Assembly: GCA_902778265.1 (NCBI GenBank)
Contig: CACYXI010000039.1
Coordinates: forward strand, 1 to 44,060
Direction of reading: 5' to 3'
Length of the DNA: 44,060 bases
From: an uncultured Bacteroidales bacterium
GTDB lineage: Bacteria; Bacteroidota; Bacteroidia; Bacteroidales; Bacteroidaceae
This document shows positions 1 to 8,656 of the stretch, in pieces. Each line of letters opens with the position of its first letter. Within the stretch, counting starts at the first letter, position 1. The translations under genes and the position numbers were made by a program. The notes under the pieces were generated by a model. It did not search any database, had not been told where the DNA came from, and saw only the letters and a list, made by a program, of their open reading frames with translations.

Positions 1-571
1 TGATGCTTGTATGTTCAACTCACAGAACTTCCAGTTTGTGAAGCTTCCAAAGGAGTGTACCACAGGTTCAAGCATCATGCCTCATAAGAAGAACCCGGAT
101 GTGTTTGAGCTTATCCGTGCGAAGAGCAACAAGCTCCAGTCACTCCCAACTCAGGTCACTCTCATTCAGAACAATCTGCCTTGTGGTTACTTCCGTGACC
201 TTCAGATCATCAAAGAGGTATTCCTTCCTGCATTTGACGAACTGAAGGATTGTCTGAATATGACTGCCTATATCATCAATAAGATTGAGGTTCGTGAGGA
301 TATTCTCGATAACCCAATGTATGATCCTATCTTCTCTGTTGAGGAGGTGAACAGACTTGCCGTTGAGGGTATGCCATTCCGTGATGCCTATAAGAAGGTA
401 GGTCTGGATATTGAGGCTGGCAAGTTCACTCCAAACAAGAACATACACCACACTCACGAGGGTAGTATAGGTAATCTCTGCAACGACCGTATTCAGGCTC
501 TTATGCAGAGCATCCTCGATGGTTTCCACTTTGAGAAAGTGGAAGAGGCGGAGAAGAAACTGTTAGGATAA
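1..571 (+). CDS. argH: Argininosuccinate lyase, C-terminal part (5' end outside window)
   Basis: Open from the first base of the window (codons begin at base 2), so only the last ~189 residues are present. Argininosuccinate lyase cleaves argininosuccinate to arginine and fumarate, the last step of arginine synthesis, in the cytoplasm. The fumarase/aspartase superfamily signature GSSIMPHKKNP sits close to the start of the visible part, followed by NNLPCGYFRDLQIIKE and the HHTHEGSIGNL segment, both familiar from Bacteroidota ArgH. The Met at base 11 lies inside the fold and is not a start. The gene ends three bases before a GC-rich palindromic repeat. Confidence 0.95.
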   Translation, partial: DACMFNSQNFQFVKLPKECTTGSSIMPHKKNPDVFELIRAKSNKLQSLPTQVTLIQNNLPCGYFRDLQIIKEVFLPAFDELKDCLNMTAYIINKIEVREDILDNPMYDPIFSVEEVNRLAVEGMPFRDAYKKVGLDIEAGKFTPNKNIHHTHEGSIGNLCNDRIQALMQSILDGFHFEKVEEAEKKLLG

Positions 572-573
572 AA

Positions 574-722
574 GACCCACCCCCTTACCCCTCCCATAAA
601 GGGAGGGGAGTAGTTAGTATGGAAGTGCAAAAGAATATAAAAGATAGGATAAAGTGTTTTTTCCACAGCAAAAAAAAATATCTACTTCCCTCCCTTTATA
701 GGAGGGGTATGGGGGTGGGTCT
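574..722. repeat. REPIN-like pair of GC-rich palindromes (copy 1)
   Basis: Two inverted copies of a ~40-bp unit, 574-613 and 682-722, separated by a 68-bp AT-rich spacer. Each unit contains CCCTCCC and GGGAGGGG around a short AT centre and has a CCCACCCCC-type end, so each can form a hairpin and the pair can form a larger one. The next gene's start codon lies in the spacer and the right-hand unit is read as protein. The arrangement resembles REP doublets (REPINs); no RAYT transposase is in the window. Confidence 0.8.
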
Positions 723-1251
723 TTTTTTTCTTTTCCTATTCTCTTGCACCACCAACGACTTTGAGTTTGAGAAGAAGTATCAATGCTATTTCACCTTTGA
801 CTGCGGAATGCATCTGGGAACTGGCTTACAGAGTTGTCTAAACTCTATGTCTCCTGGATTGTTCTGCATGGTGTGGCAAGAAACGAAACAGAGTGTAAGA
901 CATATCAATATCCAGCTCTATAATCAGAAGACGGAGGATGTGGCTATCACTACTGCACTTGAAACAATGCGATCATGCACTCTTGGGGCAAGTAACGGTT
1001 TGATAATAGGCTGTTCAAACCTGAATAACGGCGAACTTTATGCCTTCGACCGCCAATGCCCTAACTGCATAGAACTGGGCTTTTATAAGGCTCTACAATG
1101 GGAGAACAACGGTCTTTGGCTGAAATGCCCTAAGTGCGAAAGGGTATATGACCTCAACAACCACGGCTTCGTAGTAAAAGGCGAGAGCGGTAATAAACTG
1201 ATGAGGTACAGGGCTTCGTTTAATGGGACGATATTGATGGTAGGGAATTAA
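619..1251 (+). CDS. Putative lipoprotein with two CxxC motifs (Rieske-like or zinc-binding)
   Basis: 210 residues. The N-terminus is basic (KKK at 18-20) and runs through the palindromic repeat, which encodes about residues 21-36, then a hydrophobic stretch ending in FLFSC with Cys43 as the likely lipidated residue. The mature part has CPNC at 147-150 and CPKC at 170-173 followed by YDLNNHG. The spacing and the 'pCP.C...YDL..G' ending recall small Bacteroidota lipoproteins related to Rieske proteins, but the histidine ligands of a 2Fe-2S Rieske centre are replaced by cysteines, so zinc or a different cluster is possible. Function unknown. The start at 619 is the only one giving a complete signal peptide. 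Confidence 0.6.
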   Translation: MEVQKNIKDRIKCFFHSKKKYLLPSLYRRGMGVGLFFLFLFSCTTNDFEFEKKYQCYFTFDCGMHLGTGLQSCLNSMSPGLFCMVWQETKQSVRHINIQLYNQKTEDVAITTALETMRSCTLGASNGLIIGCSNLNNGELYAFDRQCPNCIELGFYKALQWENNGLWLKCPKCERVYDLNNHGFVVKGESGNKLMRYRASFNGTILMVGN

Positions 1252-1443
1252 GACCCACCCCCAGACCCCTCCCATAAAGGGAGGGGAGTAGATACATTTT
1301 ATCGCGGTGGAGGGAAGGATAAGACAAATTTTATAACATTATAGTGAACAAATGCTTAGAATATTTCGAGAAATAGCAAATATATTTAGTCGAAAAGACT
1401 ATCTACTCCCCTCCATTTATGGGAGGGGTTTGGGGGTGGGTCT
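1251..1443. repeat. REPIN-like pair of GC-rich palindromes (copy 2)
   Basis: Units at about 1251-1290 and 1402-1443 are inverted copies of each other and of the pair at 574-722, with a ~110-bp spacer. The start codon of the esterase gene (1352) is in the spacer, and the right-hand unit is translated as YLLPSIYGRGLGVGLF. Confidence 0.8.
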
Positions 1444-2893
1444 CTTCCTTTTTGCTTGGTTAGGCTACTCCTATGCCCAAACCGCCCGTAAGTTCACACT
1501 CGTGAACTCTGCTGACGGCAAGTCTGAATTGACGGTCTATCTCCCTTCTGAAGAAGCATTGGCTAAGTCGAATGGTAGATTCATTGTGGATTGTCCAGGT
1601 GGTGGTTATATACATCTTGCCATGAAGCATGAGGGGCATGACTGGGCAGAATACTATAATAAGCAGGGTATTGGCTTTGCCGTACTGCAATATCGTATGC
1701 CGAATGGTGATCGAAATATTCCGCTCTCTGATGCTTATAACGCTATTCGTACGGTGAGGGATAGTGCCAAGGTATGGCACGTAAACCCTAATAACGTGGG
1801 TATTCAGGGCTTCTCTGCCGGCGGACATCTGGCAAGTGCCGTTTCTACCCATGCTCCTATGAGCGTGCGTCCTGACTTCGCCATCCTCTTCTACCCTGTT
1901 ATCTCAATGAACGAGCGACAGACCCACAGAGGCTCTTGCGTGGGCTTCCTTGGTGAACAGCGTAATGATGAGAACATGCAGAAGCAATGGAGCAGCGATA
2001 AGGCAGTACGTCGCCACATGGTGCCTCCTACTATTCTCATCTTCTCTAATGATGACAAGGTGGTGCCTCCTGCAACAAATGCCGTTGCCTACTATTCAGC
2101 ACTTCGTAGTGCCGGTGGCAACTGCTCTATGTTCTGCTACCCAAGTGGCGGTCATGGCTGGGGATTCAGAACTAAGTTTCAATATCACGACCTGATGCTC
2201 TCAGAGCTTAGCCAATGGCTCAACGACCTAAAGATGCCTACAGATTCTGCCGTAAAGGTGGCTTGCGTGGGCAATAGCATTACCGATGGTCACGGCATTG
2301 ACGTTTCTGATATGTACGGCTACCCTGCCCGCTTAGGAAATAACCTCGGTCATAACTACGCAGTAAAGAACTTCGGCGTTAGCGGTCGTACTCTCTCTAA
2401 CTCTGGCGACTATCCTTACCAGAAGGAAGAAGCATGGAAGAGATGCCTTGAGTGGCAGCCACAGGTAGTGGTTGTTAAGCTTGGCACTAACGATACAAAG
2501 ACTCACAACTGGAAGACTGCCGAGGGCGACCTTATGGCAAGTATGAAGACAATGGTAGATTCACTTCGTGCACTTCCAACTAATCCACGTATCATAATTG
2601 CAGCTCCTATTCCATCATTCAAGAACGTTTGGGATATCCGTGATTCCGTAACCGTAAACGCTGTTATTCCACAGATTCAGGAATTTGTGAAGAAGGAGAA
2701 CCTTGAATATCTCGACCTCTACAACGCTATGAACTCTCTTGAGAACCTGCAAAAGGAATACCTGCTAAGAGACGGCGTTCATCCTAACGAGAAAGGCTGT
2801 CAGCAAATAGCCAACCTCGTAGCTGAAAGAATAAAATCACCTGTTCCTGTAAAAACAAATAAGGAAAAGAGGGTTATGAAGAGGAAGAAATAA
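1352..2893 (+). CDS. Secreted two-domain esterase: alpha/beta hydrolase plus SGNH hydrolase
   Basis: 513 residues. Residues 1-42 look like a long signal peptide ending SYAQ, with residues 17-32 encoded by the palindromic repeat. Residues ~48-295 are an alpha/beta hydrolase of the esterase/lipase (BD-FAE/acetylxylan esterase) type: oxyanion region PGGGY at 82-86, nucleophile GFSAGG with Ser155, acid near Asp235, His268 in GGHGW. Residues ~300-495 are an SGNH/GDSL domain with GNSITDG (Ser309), GTND at 378-381 and DGVHPN (Asp474, His477). Both triads appear intact, so it may remove acetyl or other ester groups from plant polysaccharide at two positions. The GH95 fucosidase lies 134 bp downstream on the same strand, which suggests joint action on acetylated, fucosylated side chains. 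The substrate is an inference. Confidence 0.85.
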   Translation: MLRIFREIANIFSRKDYLLPSIYGRGLGVGLFLFAWLGYSYAQTARKFTLVNSADGKSELTVYLPSEEALAKSNGRFIVDCPGGGYIHLAMKHEGHDWAEYYNKQGIGFAVLQYRMPNGDRNIPLSDAYNAIRTVRDSAKVWHVNPNNVGIQGFSAGGHLASAVSTHAPMSVRPDFAILFYPVISMNERQTHRGSCVGFLGEQRNDENMQKQWSSDKAVRRHMVPPTILIFSNDDKVVPPATNAVAYYSALRSAGGNCSMFCYPSGGHGWGFRTKFQYHDLMLSELSQWLNDLKMPTDSAVKVACVGNSITDGHGIDVSDMYGYPARLGNNLGHNYAVKNFGVSGRTLSNSGDYPYQKEEAWKRCLEWQPQVVVVKLGTNDTKTHNWKTAEGDLMASMKTMVDSLRALPTNPRIIIAAPIPSFKNVWDIRDSVTVNAVIPQIQEFVKKENLEYLDLYNAMNSLENLQKEYLLRDGVHPNEKGCQQIANLVAERIKSPVPVKTNKEKRVMKRKK

Positions 2894-3016
2894 TTACTAA
2901 TTACTAATTACGAATTACTTAGTTACTACTTTGAGCGAAAAATGCTAACTAGGTCATTAGTAATTCGTAATTAGTAATTGAAAACAGGTAATTCGTAATT
3001 TGTAATTCGTAATATA
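2894..3016. repeat. Short ATTACGAATTAC-type intergenic repeats
   Basis: Interleaved direct and inverted copies of TAATTACGAATTAC fill the gap between the esterase and fucosidase genes (2897-2923 and 2955-3012). The same motif recurs at 16024-16060, 26367-26420, 26637-26695 and 27037-27060. It is an AT-rich dispersed repeat with no coding capacity. Confidence 0.7.
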
Positions 3017-3027
3017 AAAGAAGCATT

Positions 3028-5535
3028 ATGCTAAAAAAAGTTATTCTTGGGGCAATCATTCTTAACTTGCTTCCACTTGGGGGATCGGAAAGCTTTATTC
3101 ACGCTCAATCTACTCTCCTTCACTACAAGAGTCCTGCAACCTATTTTGAAGAGGCTCTTCCTATTGGTAACGGCACTCAGGGTGCTATGGTTTATGGTGG
3201 TGTGAAAGAGGATAAAATCTCTCTCAATGACATTACTCTCTGGACAGGTGAGCCTGATTCAGTCCTTTATTCAAGTCAAGCTCTTGAATCTCTTGATTTG
3301 CCTGAAGCTCCTAAGACCTTCCTCGTTGATGAAGAACTTGCAGCCAAGACCGACTCTGCTGCCAAAGAGGTACACAAGCCTTTTGAGGCACTTGCATCTA
3401 TCCGTGAGGCTCTCTTCAAAGAGGACTATAAGGGTGCAGAAGAACTTCAGAAGAAAATTCAGGGCCACTACACACAGAACTATCAGCCTCTCGGCACTCT
3501 GACAATACATAACCTCAATGATAACGAAGGTGCTGAATATACTCGCTCTCTCGACCTTACCCGTGCACTTGCCACAGTTAAGTATTTTGGCGAGCAGCGT
3601 GACTATTTCGCTTCTGCTCCTGATTCTGTTATTGTCATTCGCATGAAGTCAACAGACGGTAAGCTCCTCAACAAGCGTCTGAGCTATAACTGTCAGTTGA
3701 AGAATTCTATCTCTACCTCTGCTAATGAGATTATCATCGATGGCTATTGTGCCTATACAAGCAAGCCTAATTATGTTGGTGGCGATCAGAGTTTCCAGTA
3801 TGATGAGAAGCGCGGTATTCACTTCCGCACTATCCTCCACGTTATCAACAAGGATGGTGAGGTAAGTGCAGAGAACAATGAACTGAAGATTAGCAACTGC
3901 TCAGAGGCCATTATCATTATTGCCAACGCTACAAGCTTCAACAGCTATAATCTTGACCCAGTAATTGACGGTCGTGACTATGAGACAATAGCTAAGACAC
4001 GTATCAATAACGTTCTTGGCAAGTCATTCGACTCTATGCTCGAGACCCACGTAAACGACTATCAGCAGTATTTCAACCGCGTTAGCATCGACCTTGGTAC
4101 AACTGCTGATTCTATCGCTACAAAGTCAACAGATATTCAGCTCAAGGAATATACCGATAGCGCAACAGTAAACCCAGACCTTGAGGAGCTGTACTTCAAC
4201 TATGGTCGTTATCTCCTCATCTCTTGCTCTCGTACAAATGCCGTTCCTGCAAACCTTCAGGGTCTCTGGAACGAGTCAATACTTCCACCTTGGTCTTCTA
4301 ACTATACAAGCAATATCAACGTAGAGGAGAACTACTGGCCAGCAGAGCTTTGCAACCTTCCTGAGATGCACAACTCTCTGCTTACATTTATTGACAAACT
4401 GCCTAACACAGGTACAATGACAGCCAAGGACTACTATGGAGTTCAGGAAGGCTGGTGTCTTGGCCATAATACTGACATCTGGGCTATGACAAACCCAGTA
4501 GGCGAAGGTAGCGGCGATCCTATGTGGGCTAACTGGAACATGGGTGGTGCATGGATTTCTACTCACCTCTGGGATCACTATGCTTTCAACATGAGTAAGT
4601 CTTATCTCAGTCAGGTATATGCTACAATGAAGGGTGCTGCTGATTTCTGCATGAACTGGCTCGTTAAGCTCCCTAACACCAACTATCTCATCACAGCACC
4701 TTCTACCTCTCCAGAGAATCAATTTAAAACTCCAGCTGGCTATGTAGGCGCTACTCTTTATGGTGGCTTTGCCGACCTTGCCATGATTCGCGAATGCCTT
4801 ACAAACACTCGTGACGCAGCCGTTATTCTTGGTGAGGATCATGAGTATATCGAGAAGATAAACAATACACTCAAGAACCTCCTTCCTTATCGTGTAGGTA
4901 AGAACGGAAACCTTCAGGAGTGGTTCAACGACTGGGATGATGCAGATCCACAGCATCGTCATCAGAGTCATCTGTTCGGTCTCTATCCAGGTCATCAGAT
5001 TACCACAACACGTACACCAGAACTTGCTGCTGCCTGCAAGCGCACTCTTGAGATCAAGGGCGACAAGACAACTGGCTGGAGCACAGGCTGGAGAATAAAC
5101 CTTCAGGCTCGTCTGCGTGAGGCAGAGAATGCATACCACCTCTATCGCGTACTTCTCAACTATGTTTCTCCTGATGGCTATCAGGGTCAGGATCGTCGTT
5201 CAGGTGGCGGTACATATCCTAACCTCTTCGATGCTCACGCTCCTTTCCAGATTGACGGTAACTTCGGTGGTACTGCCGGTTTGGTAGAAATGCTCGTACA
5301 GAGTGAGCTTGTAGAGCGTGATAGAGCCATGATTACCCTTATCCCAGCGCTTCCAGAGGCATGGAAGGCACAAGGCTCTGTAAAGGGTATCAAATGTCGT
5401 GGTGGCTACACTATCGACTTTGAATGGAAAGATGGTGAGGTTACTTCATATCAGCTCAACAACGTGCGTTCTGACAAGCAGCCAGGTCGCGTAATCGTAA
5501 TCTATGGTGATAAGAAGGATCCTATGACAAAGTAA
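3028..5535 (+). CDS. GH95 family alpha-L-fucosidase (secreted)
   Basis: 835 residues, close to the usual ~780-830 of the family. A signal peptide (MLKKVILGAIILNLLPLGG, cleavage near HAQ at residue 27) precedes the N-terminal beta-sandwich domain opening with PIGNGTQGAMVYGG. The (alpha/alpha)6 catalytic part carries residues matching those of the characterised Bifidobacterium enzyme: Asn429 and Asn431 in SNINVEENYW, the general acid in TSPEN (Glu563), and Asp743 in FQIDGNFGG. Family members hydrolyse alpha-1,2-fucosyl linkages or alpha-L-galactosides in host glycans or xyloglucan. With an esterase upstream, a plant hemicellulose or pectin substrate is plausible. No SusC/SusD pair is in the window. 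Confidence 0.93.
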   Translation: MLKKVILGAIILNLLPLGGSESFIHAQSTLLHYKSPATYFEEALPIGNGTQGAMVYGGVKEDKISLNDITLWTGEPDSVLYSSQALESLDLPEAPKTFLVDEELAAKTDSAAKEVHKPFEALASIREALFKEDYKGAEELQKKIQGHYTQNYQPLGTLTIHNLNDNEGAEYTRSLDLTRALATVKYFGEQRDYFASAPDSVIVIRMKSTDGKLLNKRLSYNCQLKNSISTSANEIIIDGYCAYTSKPNYVGGDQSFQYDEKRGIHFRTILHVINKDGEVSAENNELKISNCSEAIIIIANATSFNSYNLDPVIDGRDYETIAKTRINNVLGKSFDSMLETHVNDYQQYFNRVSIDLGTTADSIATKSTDIQLKEYTDSATVNPDLEELYFNYGRYLLISCSRTNAVPANLQGLWNESILPPWSSNYTSNINVEENYWPAELCNLPEMHNSLLTFIDKLPNTGTMTAKDYYGVQEGWCLGHNTDIWAMTNPVGEGSGDPMWANWNMGGAWISTHLWDHYAFNMSKSYLSQVYATMKGAADFCMNWLVKLPNTNYLITAPSTSPENQFKTPAGYVGATLYGGFADLAMIRECLTNTRDAAVILGEDHEYIEKINNTLKNLLPYRVGKNGNLQEWFNDWDDADPQHRHQSHLFGLYPGHQITTTRTPELAAACKRTLEIKGDKTTGWSTGWRINLQARLREAENAYHLYRVLLNYVSPDGYQGQDRRSGGGTYPNLFDAHAPFQIDGNFGGTAGLVEMLVQSELVERDRAMITLIPALPEAWKAQGSVKGIKCRGGYTIDFEWKDGEVTSYQLNNVRSDKQPGRVIVIYGDKKDPMTK

Positions 5536-5559
5536 AAAGCATCCCCAAGCATATATAGT

Positions 5560-5597
5560 AATGCCGCTTATGGAAATCCATCCGTAAGCGGCATTTA
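5560..5597. terminator. Rho-independent terminator after the GH95 gene
   Basis: A 13-14 bp stem, ATGCCGCTTATGG against CCGTAAGCGGCAT with one G-U pair, lies 25 bp past the fucosidase stop. The downstream T-run is short. It sits between the convergent fucosidase and small membrane-protein genes and could act on both. Confidence 0.7.
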
Positions 5598-5670
5598 TCA
5601 TCTTTCTATGTAACTCCTATGTAAGTCCGAACCAAACTCGATGAATCTCCGTTCTGTAATGGTATCTTCA

Positions 5671-5713
5671 CCGACTTTGCACCGACTTTGGTACGGAGGA
5701 TCATAGGAGGAAG
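5671..5713. repeat. 43-bp repeat shared with 39717-39759
   Basis: The reverse complement of this stretch matches 39717-39759 base for base. It contains two tandem GTCGGTGCAAA-type units and the CTTCCTCCTATGATCC arm. It overlaps the 3' end of the membrane-protein gene, whose last five residues and stop codon are supplied by the repeat. Confidence 0.75.
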
Positions 5714-6228
5714 AGCGGAAGAACAACGGACAAACTAAATTCCAAATCAATTCCTTCTTTCTTGCATTTGTTATTAAAATCGCGCTTATTGAACGGACCT
5801 GCAATTATATCTTTCTTCTTGTAGATTATCCAATAGCTTTCTTTCATCTTACAGAGTTTTTCAAAATTTGCTTTAATACTATCTTTATCATGTTTACACA
5901 TAGATAAAGTATCTTTCGAAAAGAAATATGCGTTAATGTAAAATTTATCGTATTTTTGATGCACTATGATATGGTTATCATCATAATTGTAATTTTCGAC
6001 TTTTCCTGGTACAATAATATCAATACCATACATTCTCCTATCAGGAGATCTATCCGTTATCTTTACTATACTATAGTAATCAATATATTCTGCATAGTCA
6101 TCTCCTAATTCATCAAAACAACAATCCAAAGTGGTGTAAAATTTTGCCATTTTATAAACACATGCAACAAATCCCACTACACAAAGAATTATACCGAGAC
6201 AGCAACCTATACTTTTCTTGTGTTTCAT
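5701..6228 (-). CDS. Small membrane-anchored protein of unknown function
   Basis: 175 residues. One N-terminal membrane segment (residues ~7-27, IGCCLGIILCVVGFVACVY) after a short basic stretch, then a charged, Tyr- and Asp-rich soluble part. The gene begins three bases after the helicase stop on the same strand, so it is probably co-transcribed and translationally coupled. It is clearly more AT-rich than the helicase, which suggests a different origin. The C-terminus runs into a dispersed repeat, so the ancestral end may have been lost. No family recognised. Confidence 0.6.
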   Translation of the reverse strand: MKHKKSIGCCLGIILCVVGFVACVYKMAKFYTTLDCCFDELGDDYAEYIDYYSIVKITDRSPDRRMYGIDIIVPGKVENYNYDDNHIIVHQKYDKFYINAYFFSKDTLSMCKHDKDSIKANFEKLCKMKESYWIIYKKKDIIAGPFNKRDFNNKCKKEGIDLEFSLSVVLPLFLL

Positions 6229-6231
6229 TTC

Positions 6232-8175
6232 CTATCCGTTTTCTAAATTCATCTTAACGATATACTCATACAACCTCTTATAGAACGGATGCTTTGTAAG
6301 GGTATCTACGCTACCGAGAATGATAAGTTTCATCCTTGCTCGGGTGATGGCTACATTCATTCGTCGTAAGTCCCTCAGAAAGCCTATCTGCCCCTCATCA
6401 TTGCTTCTTACGAGAGAAAGTATTATCACGTCGCGTTCCTGTCCCTGAAAGCCGTCAACGGTATTAACGGAAATGAGATGGCGGTATGGCTTGAAGAACT
6501 CACGCTTCTTTATCATTCGCCTTAATAGCTGCACCTGTGCCCTGTAAGGCGAAATGATACCTACATCTATTCGCTCGTCAAGAATACGCTGCTTGCCGAT
6601 TCGCCCATAGTAAAGTTCAAGATGCTGGAGGGTTAGCTCCGCCTCTGCCTTGTTTATTCTGCCGAAAGACTCGCCGACAAACTCTTCCTTACTTTCAATT
6701 TCGTCAGGAAGGTCATCGGTATTGTACCACGACATAGGGTTGTCATAGTCGAGTATTCCGCGATATTTTATCTCTGGAGCCGTCTGGAGTTTACCATCAT
6801 AGAACTCCCTGCTTGAGAACTGCATTATTTGGTCGTTCATTCTATACTGCACCTGAAGCAGAGTAACAATCTCTGGCTTGTTCTCCACAATACGCTCCAT
6901 AAGCGTTTTGCCAAGTCCTGCCTTTAGGGCTGCAATACTCTTTACCGTTGGTGGCAACTGCTGATGATCGCCTGCAAAGATAACTCTCGACACCTTGCGG
7001 ATAGGAATCCAGCAAGCTGCCTCAAGAGCCTGTGCAGCCTCGTCAATGAAGAGGGTGTTGAACTTCATGCCTTCAAGCACCCTATTAGCCGCTCCTGTGA
7101 GTGTACAGGCTATAACACGAGCCTCTTGGAATATCTCGGCATTGATACGCACCTCAAGCTCTGTGGCACGACTTTTCAGCCTATCCAACTGCTGATGATA
7201 GCTCTCAGAACCGCGTTTGCGCTTTGCCCTCATCTCGCGAATCGCCTTGCGAAGAGACCAGAGCTGAGGATATTCTGGATGACCTTCAAATTTACGCTCG
7301 TATGTGAACGAGAGCATCTTGTCATTTACGCGCGTAGGATTGCCCACACGAAGCACAGGGATGCCTCTATCCACAAGTTGCTCGCTTATCCAGTCAACAG
7401 CCATATTCGACTGGGCACACACCAGTACCTGACTCTCTCGTCTAAGAGTCTCGTTGATTGCCTCTACCAAAGTTGTGGTCTTGCCTGTTCCCGGAGGTCC
7501 ATGAACCACCATCACATCCTTTGTCCACAATACCTCGTTAACGGCCTTCTCCTGAGTCTTGTTAAGCCACGGAAACTGCATTGGCTGAAAGGAGAATCGC
7601 TCTACTGGCTGATGCGAATAGAAGAGGTCGCGGAGATATGCCAGGCGGTTTCCTCGGGCGTGCATCACACGCTCAAGGGCATCAAACATAAGGCGGTAGG
7701 AGGTTTCGTCGAAGGAGAGGGAGATAAAAAGAGCGGCCTCTCCCCCCGCCCTCCCCCGTAGGGAGGGAGCCTGTCCGATCATGGAGAGTTCTCGTGCGTA
7801 GTCATCCTTTGGAAGAGCAACCACCATTCTGTCGCCATCCACAAAGCTGACCGTACCTGTAACGTTCAGGAACTTCACCTCTGACTTATTCTTATCATCC
7901 TCCTTTGGAACGGTTCGGAAGAAAGCAACTGGTCTTCCGAACTCAAAGTTATGCTCAATATCCTGATCCTCTGTGCGGAAAATCTCAACGCACATCTGGT
8001 TAAGGGAATTATAAAACGATTTCCCCACACGGACATTAGCCCATGCGTCACCACGTTTCACCTTTCGGCGAATGCCTATAGCCTCCGTCTGTTGCTGATA
8101 AGCCTGTTTCTCTGTGTTATACTCCATTTTCAGCAACAGATGTTGCTGCATGAGTTGTTGTAGGGCTGTTGCCAT
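6232..8175 (-). CDS. UPF1/IGHMBP2-like superfamily 1 DNA/RNA helicase
   Basis: 647 residues. An N-terminal OB-like region (~1-190) precedes the SF1B core: Walker A GPPGTGKT at 226-233, DEAA motif II (FIDEAAQ), GDHQQLPP motif III, QYRMN, VDGFQGQERD and the C-terminal NVAITRAR motif VI. Such AAA_11/AAA_12 proteins unwind DNA or RNA with ATP in the cytoplasm. Residues ~136-148 (APSLRGRAGGEAA) are encoded by a GC-rich palindromic repeat inserted in frame in the OB-like region. Start ATG at 8175 fits the conserved beginning. Confidence 0.9.
   Translation of the reverse strand: MATALQQLMQQHLLLKMEYNTEKQAYQQQTEAIGIRRKVKRGDAWANVRVGKSFYNSLNQMCVEIFRTEDQDIEHNFEFGRPVAFFRTVPKEDDKNKSEVKFLNVTGTVSFVDGDRMVVALPKDDYARELSMIGQAPSLRGRAGGEAALFISLSFDETSYRLMFDALERVMHARGNRLAYLRDLFYSHQPVERFSFQPMQFPWLNKTQEKAVNEVLWTKDVMVVHGPPGTGKTTTLVEAINETLRRESQVLVCAQSNMAVDWISEQLVDRGIPVLRVGNPTRVNDKMLSFTYERKFEGHPEYPQLWSLRKAIREMRAKRKRGSESYHQQLDRLKSRATELEVRINAEIFQEARVIACTLTGAANRVLEGMKFNTLFIDEAAQALEAACWIPIRKVSRVIFAGDHQQLPPTVKSIAALKAGLGKTLMERIVENKPEIVTLLQVQYRMNDQIMQFSSREFYDGKLQTAPEIKYRGILDYDNPMSWYNTDDLPDEIESKEEFVGESFGRINKAEAELTLQHLELYYGRIGKQRILDERIDVGIISPYRAQVQLLRRMIKKREFFKPYRHLISVNTVDGFQGQERDVIILSLVRSNDEGQIGFLRDLRRMNVAITRARMKLIILGSVDTLTKHPFYKRLYEYIVKMNLENG
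7733..7770. repeat. GC-rich palindromic repeat inside the helicase gene
   Basis: The stretch contains CCGCCCTCCCCCGTAGGGAGG and is the reverse complement, with one or two differences, of 36900-36936 upstream of mutS. It is read in frame and lengthens the helicase by about 13 residues. Confidence 0.75.
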
Positions 8176-8429
8176 TGCTTGTTAAATGAAAAATGAAAAA
8201 TGAAATATATTTCTTGGCACAAAGATAAGAATAAATATCCATAGTACAAAAAATCTGGCGTCTTTTATTTTCGATACCCTCTTTTTCATTAGGCTCTTTA
8301 TTTTCAAAATATATTATACTACCCACCTATAAAGTTGACAAGAGGCATAAAAGGAGGTGTCTTCTTTCAAGGCAAAAGGTGGGGACTAAATCCGTCGTGC
8401 CTTCGCTGTAGCTCCTTTCTTCATCCTAT

Positions 8430-8560
8430 GTAAATCCAATATAAATACCATTAAAAGACCATTAAATTACTATTATATTACCATTGTTTATGGTATTATA
8501 ATGGTATTATTATGGTAATATAATGGTATTATAATGGTATTATGAACGGAGGAAGAAGGG
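8430..8560. repeat. CCATTA/TAATGG tandem and inverted repeats
   Basis: About five CCATTA-containing units on the left (ACCATTAAAAG, ACCATTAAATTA and similar) face about five TAATGGTAT units on the right, with 11-12 bp periodicity, so the block can fold into a long AT hairpin. Flanks carry the CCTATGTAAATCC and GGAGGAAGA motifs seen at 5671 and 39717. The wider gap 8176-9032 has no convincing gene. Confidence 0.6.
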
Positions 8561-8596
8561 AAGAACATAGAAGGGAAAGCAGACCTAAAGGATAGA

Positions 8597-8656
8597 AACC
8601 TCCCCTTCTCTCAGCACTAAAGACAATATGTCTAAAGGCTAAGAGAAGGGGAGGTT
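8597..8656. terminator. Strong palindrome, possible bidirectional terminator
   Basis: 18-bp arms, AACCTCCCCTTCTCTCAG (8597-8614) and its complement at 8639-8656 with one mismatch, enclose a smaller AGAC/GTCT hairpin. There is no clear U-tract, so it may be a mobile palindrome rather than a terminator. Confidence 0.45.

Noticed and set aside
4276-5139. 287-codon minus-strand frame inside the fucosidase gene
   Set aside because: It is a shadow of the GH95 gene, whose catalytic residues and domains are intact on the plus strand.
8117-8326. 69-codon minus-strand frame over the helicase start
   Set aside because: It overlaps the real helicase N-terminus in another frame and has no family features.
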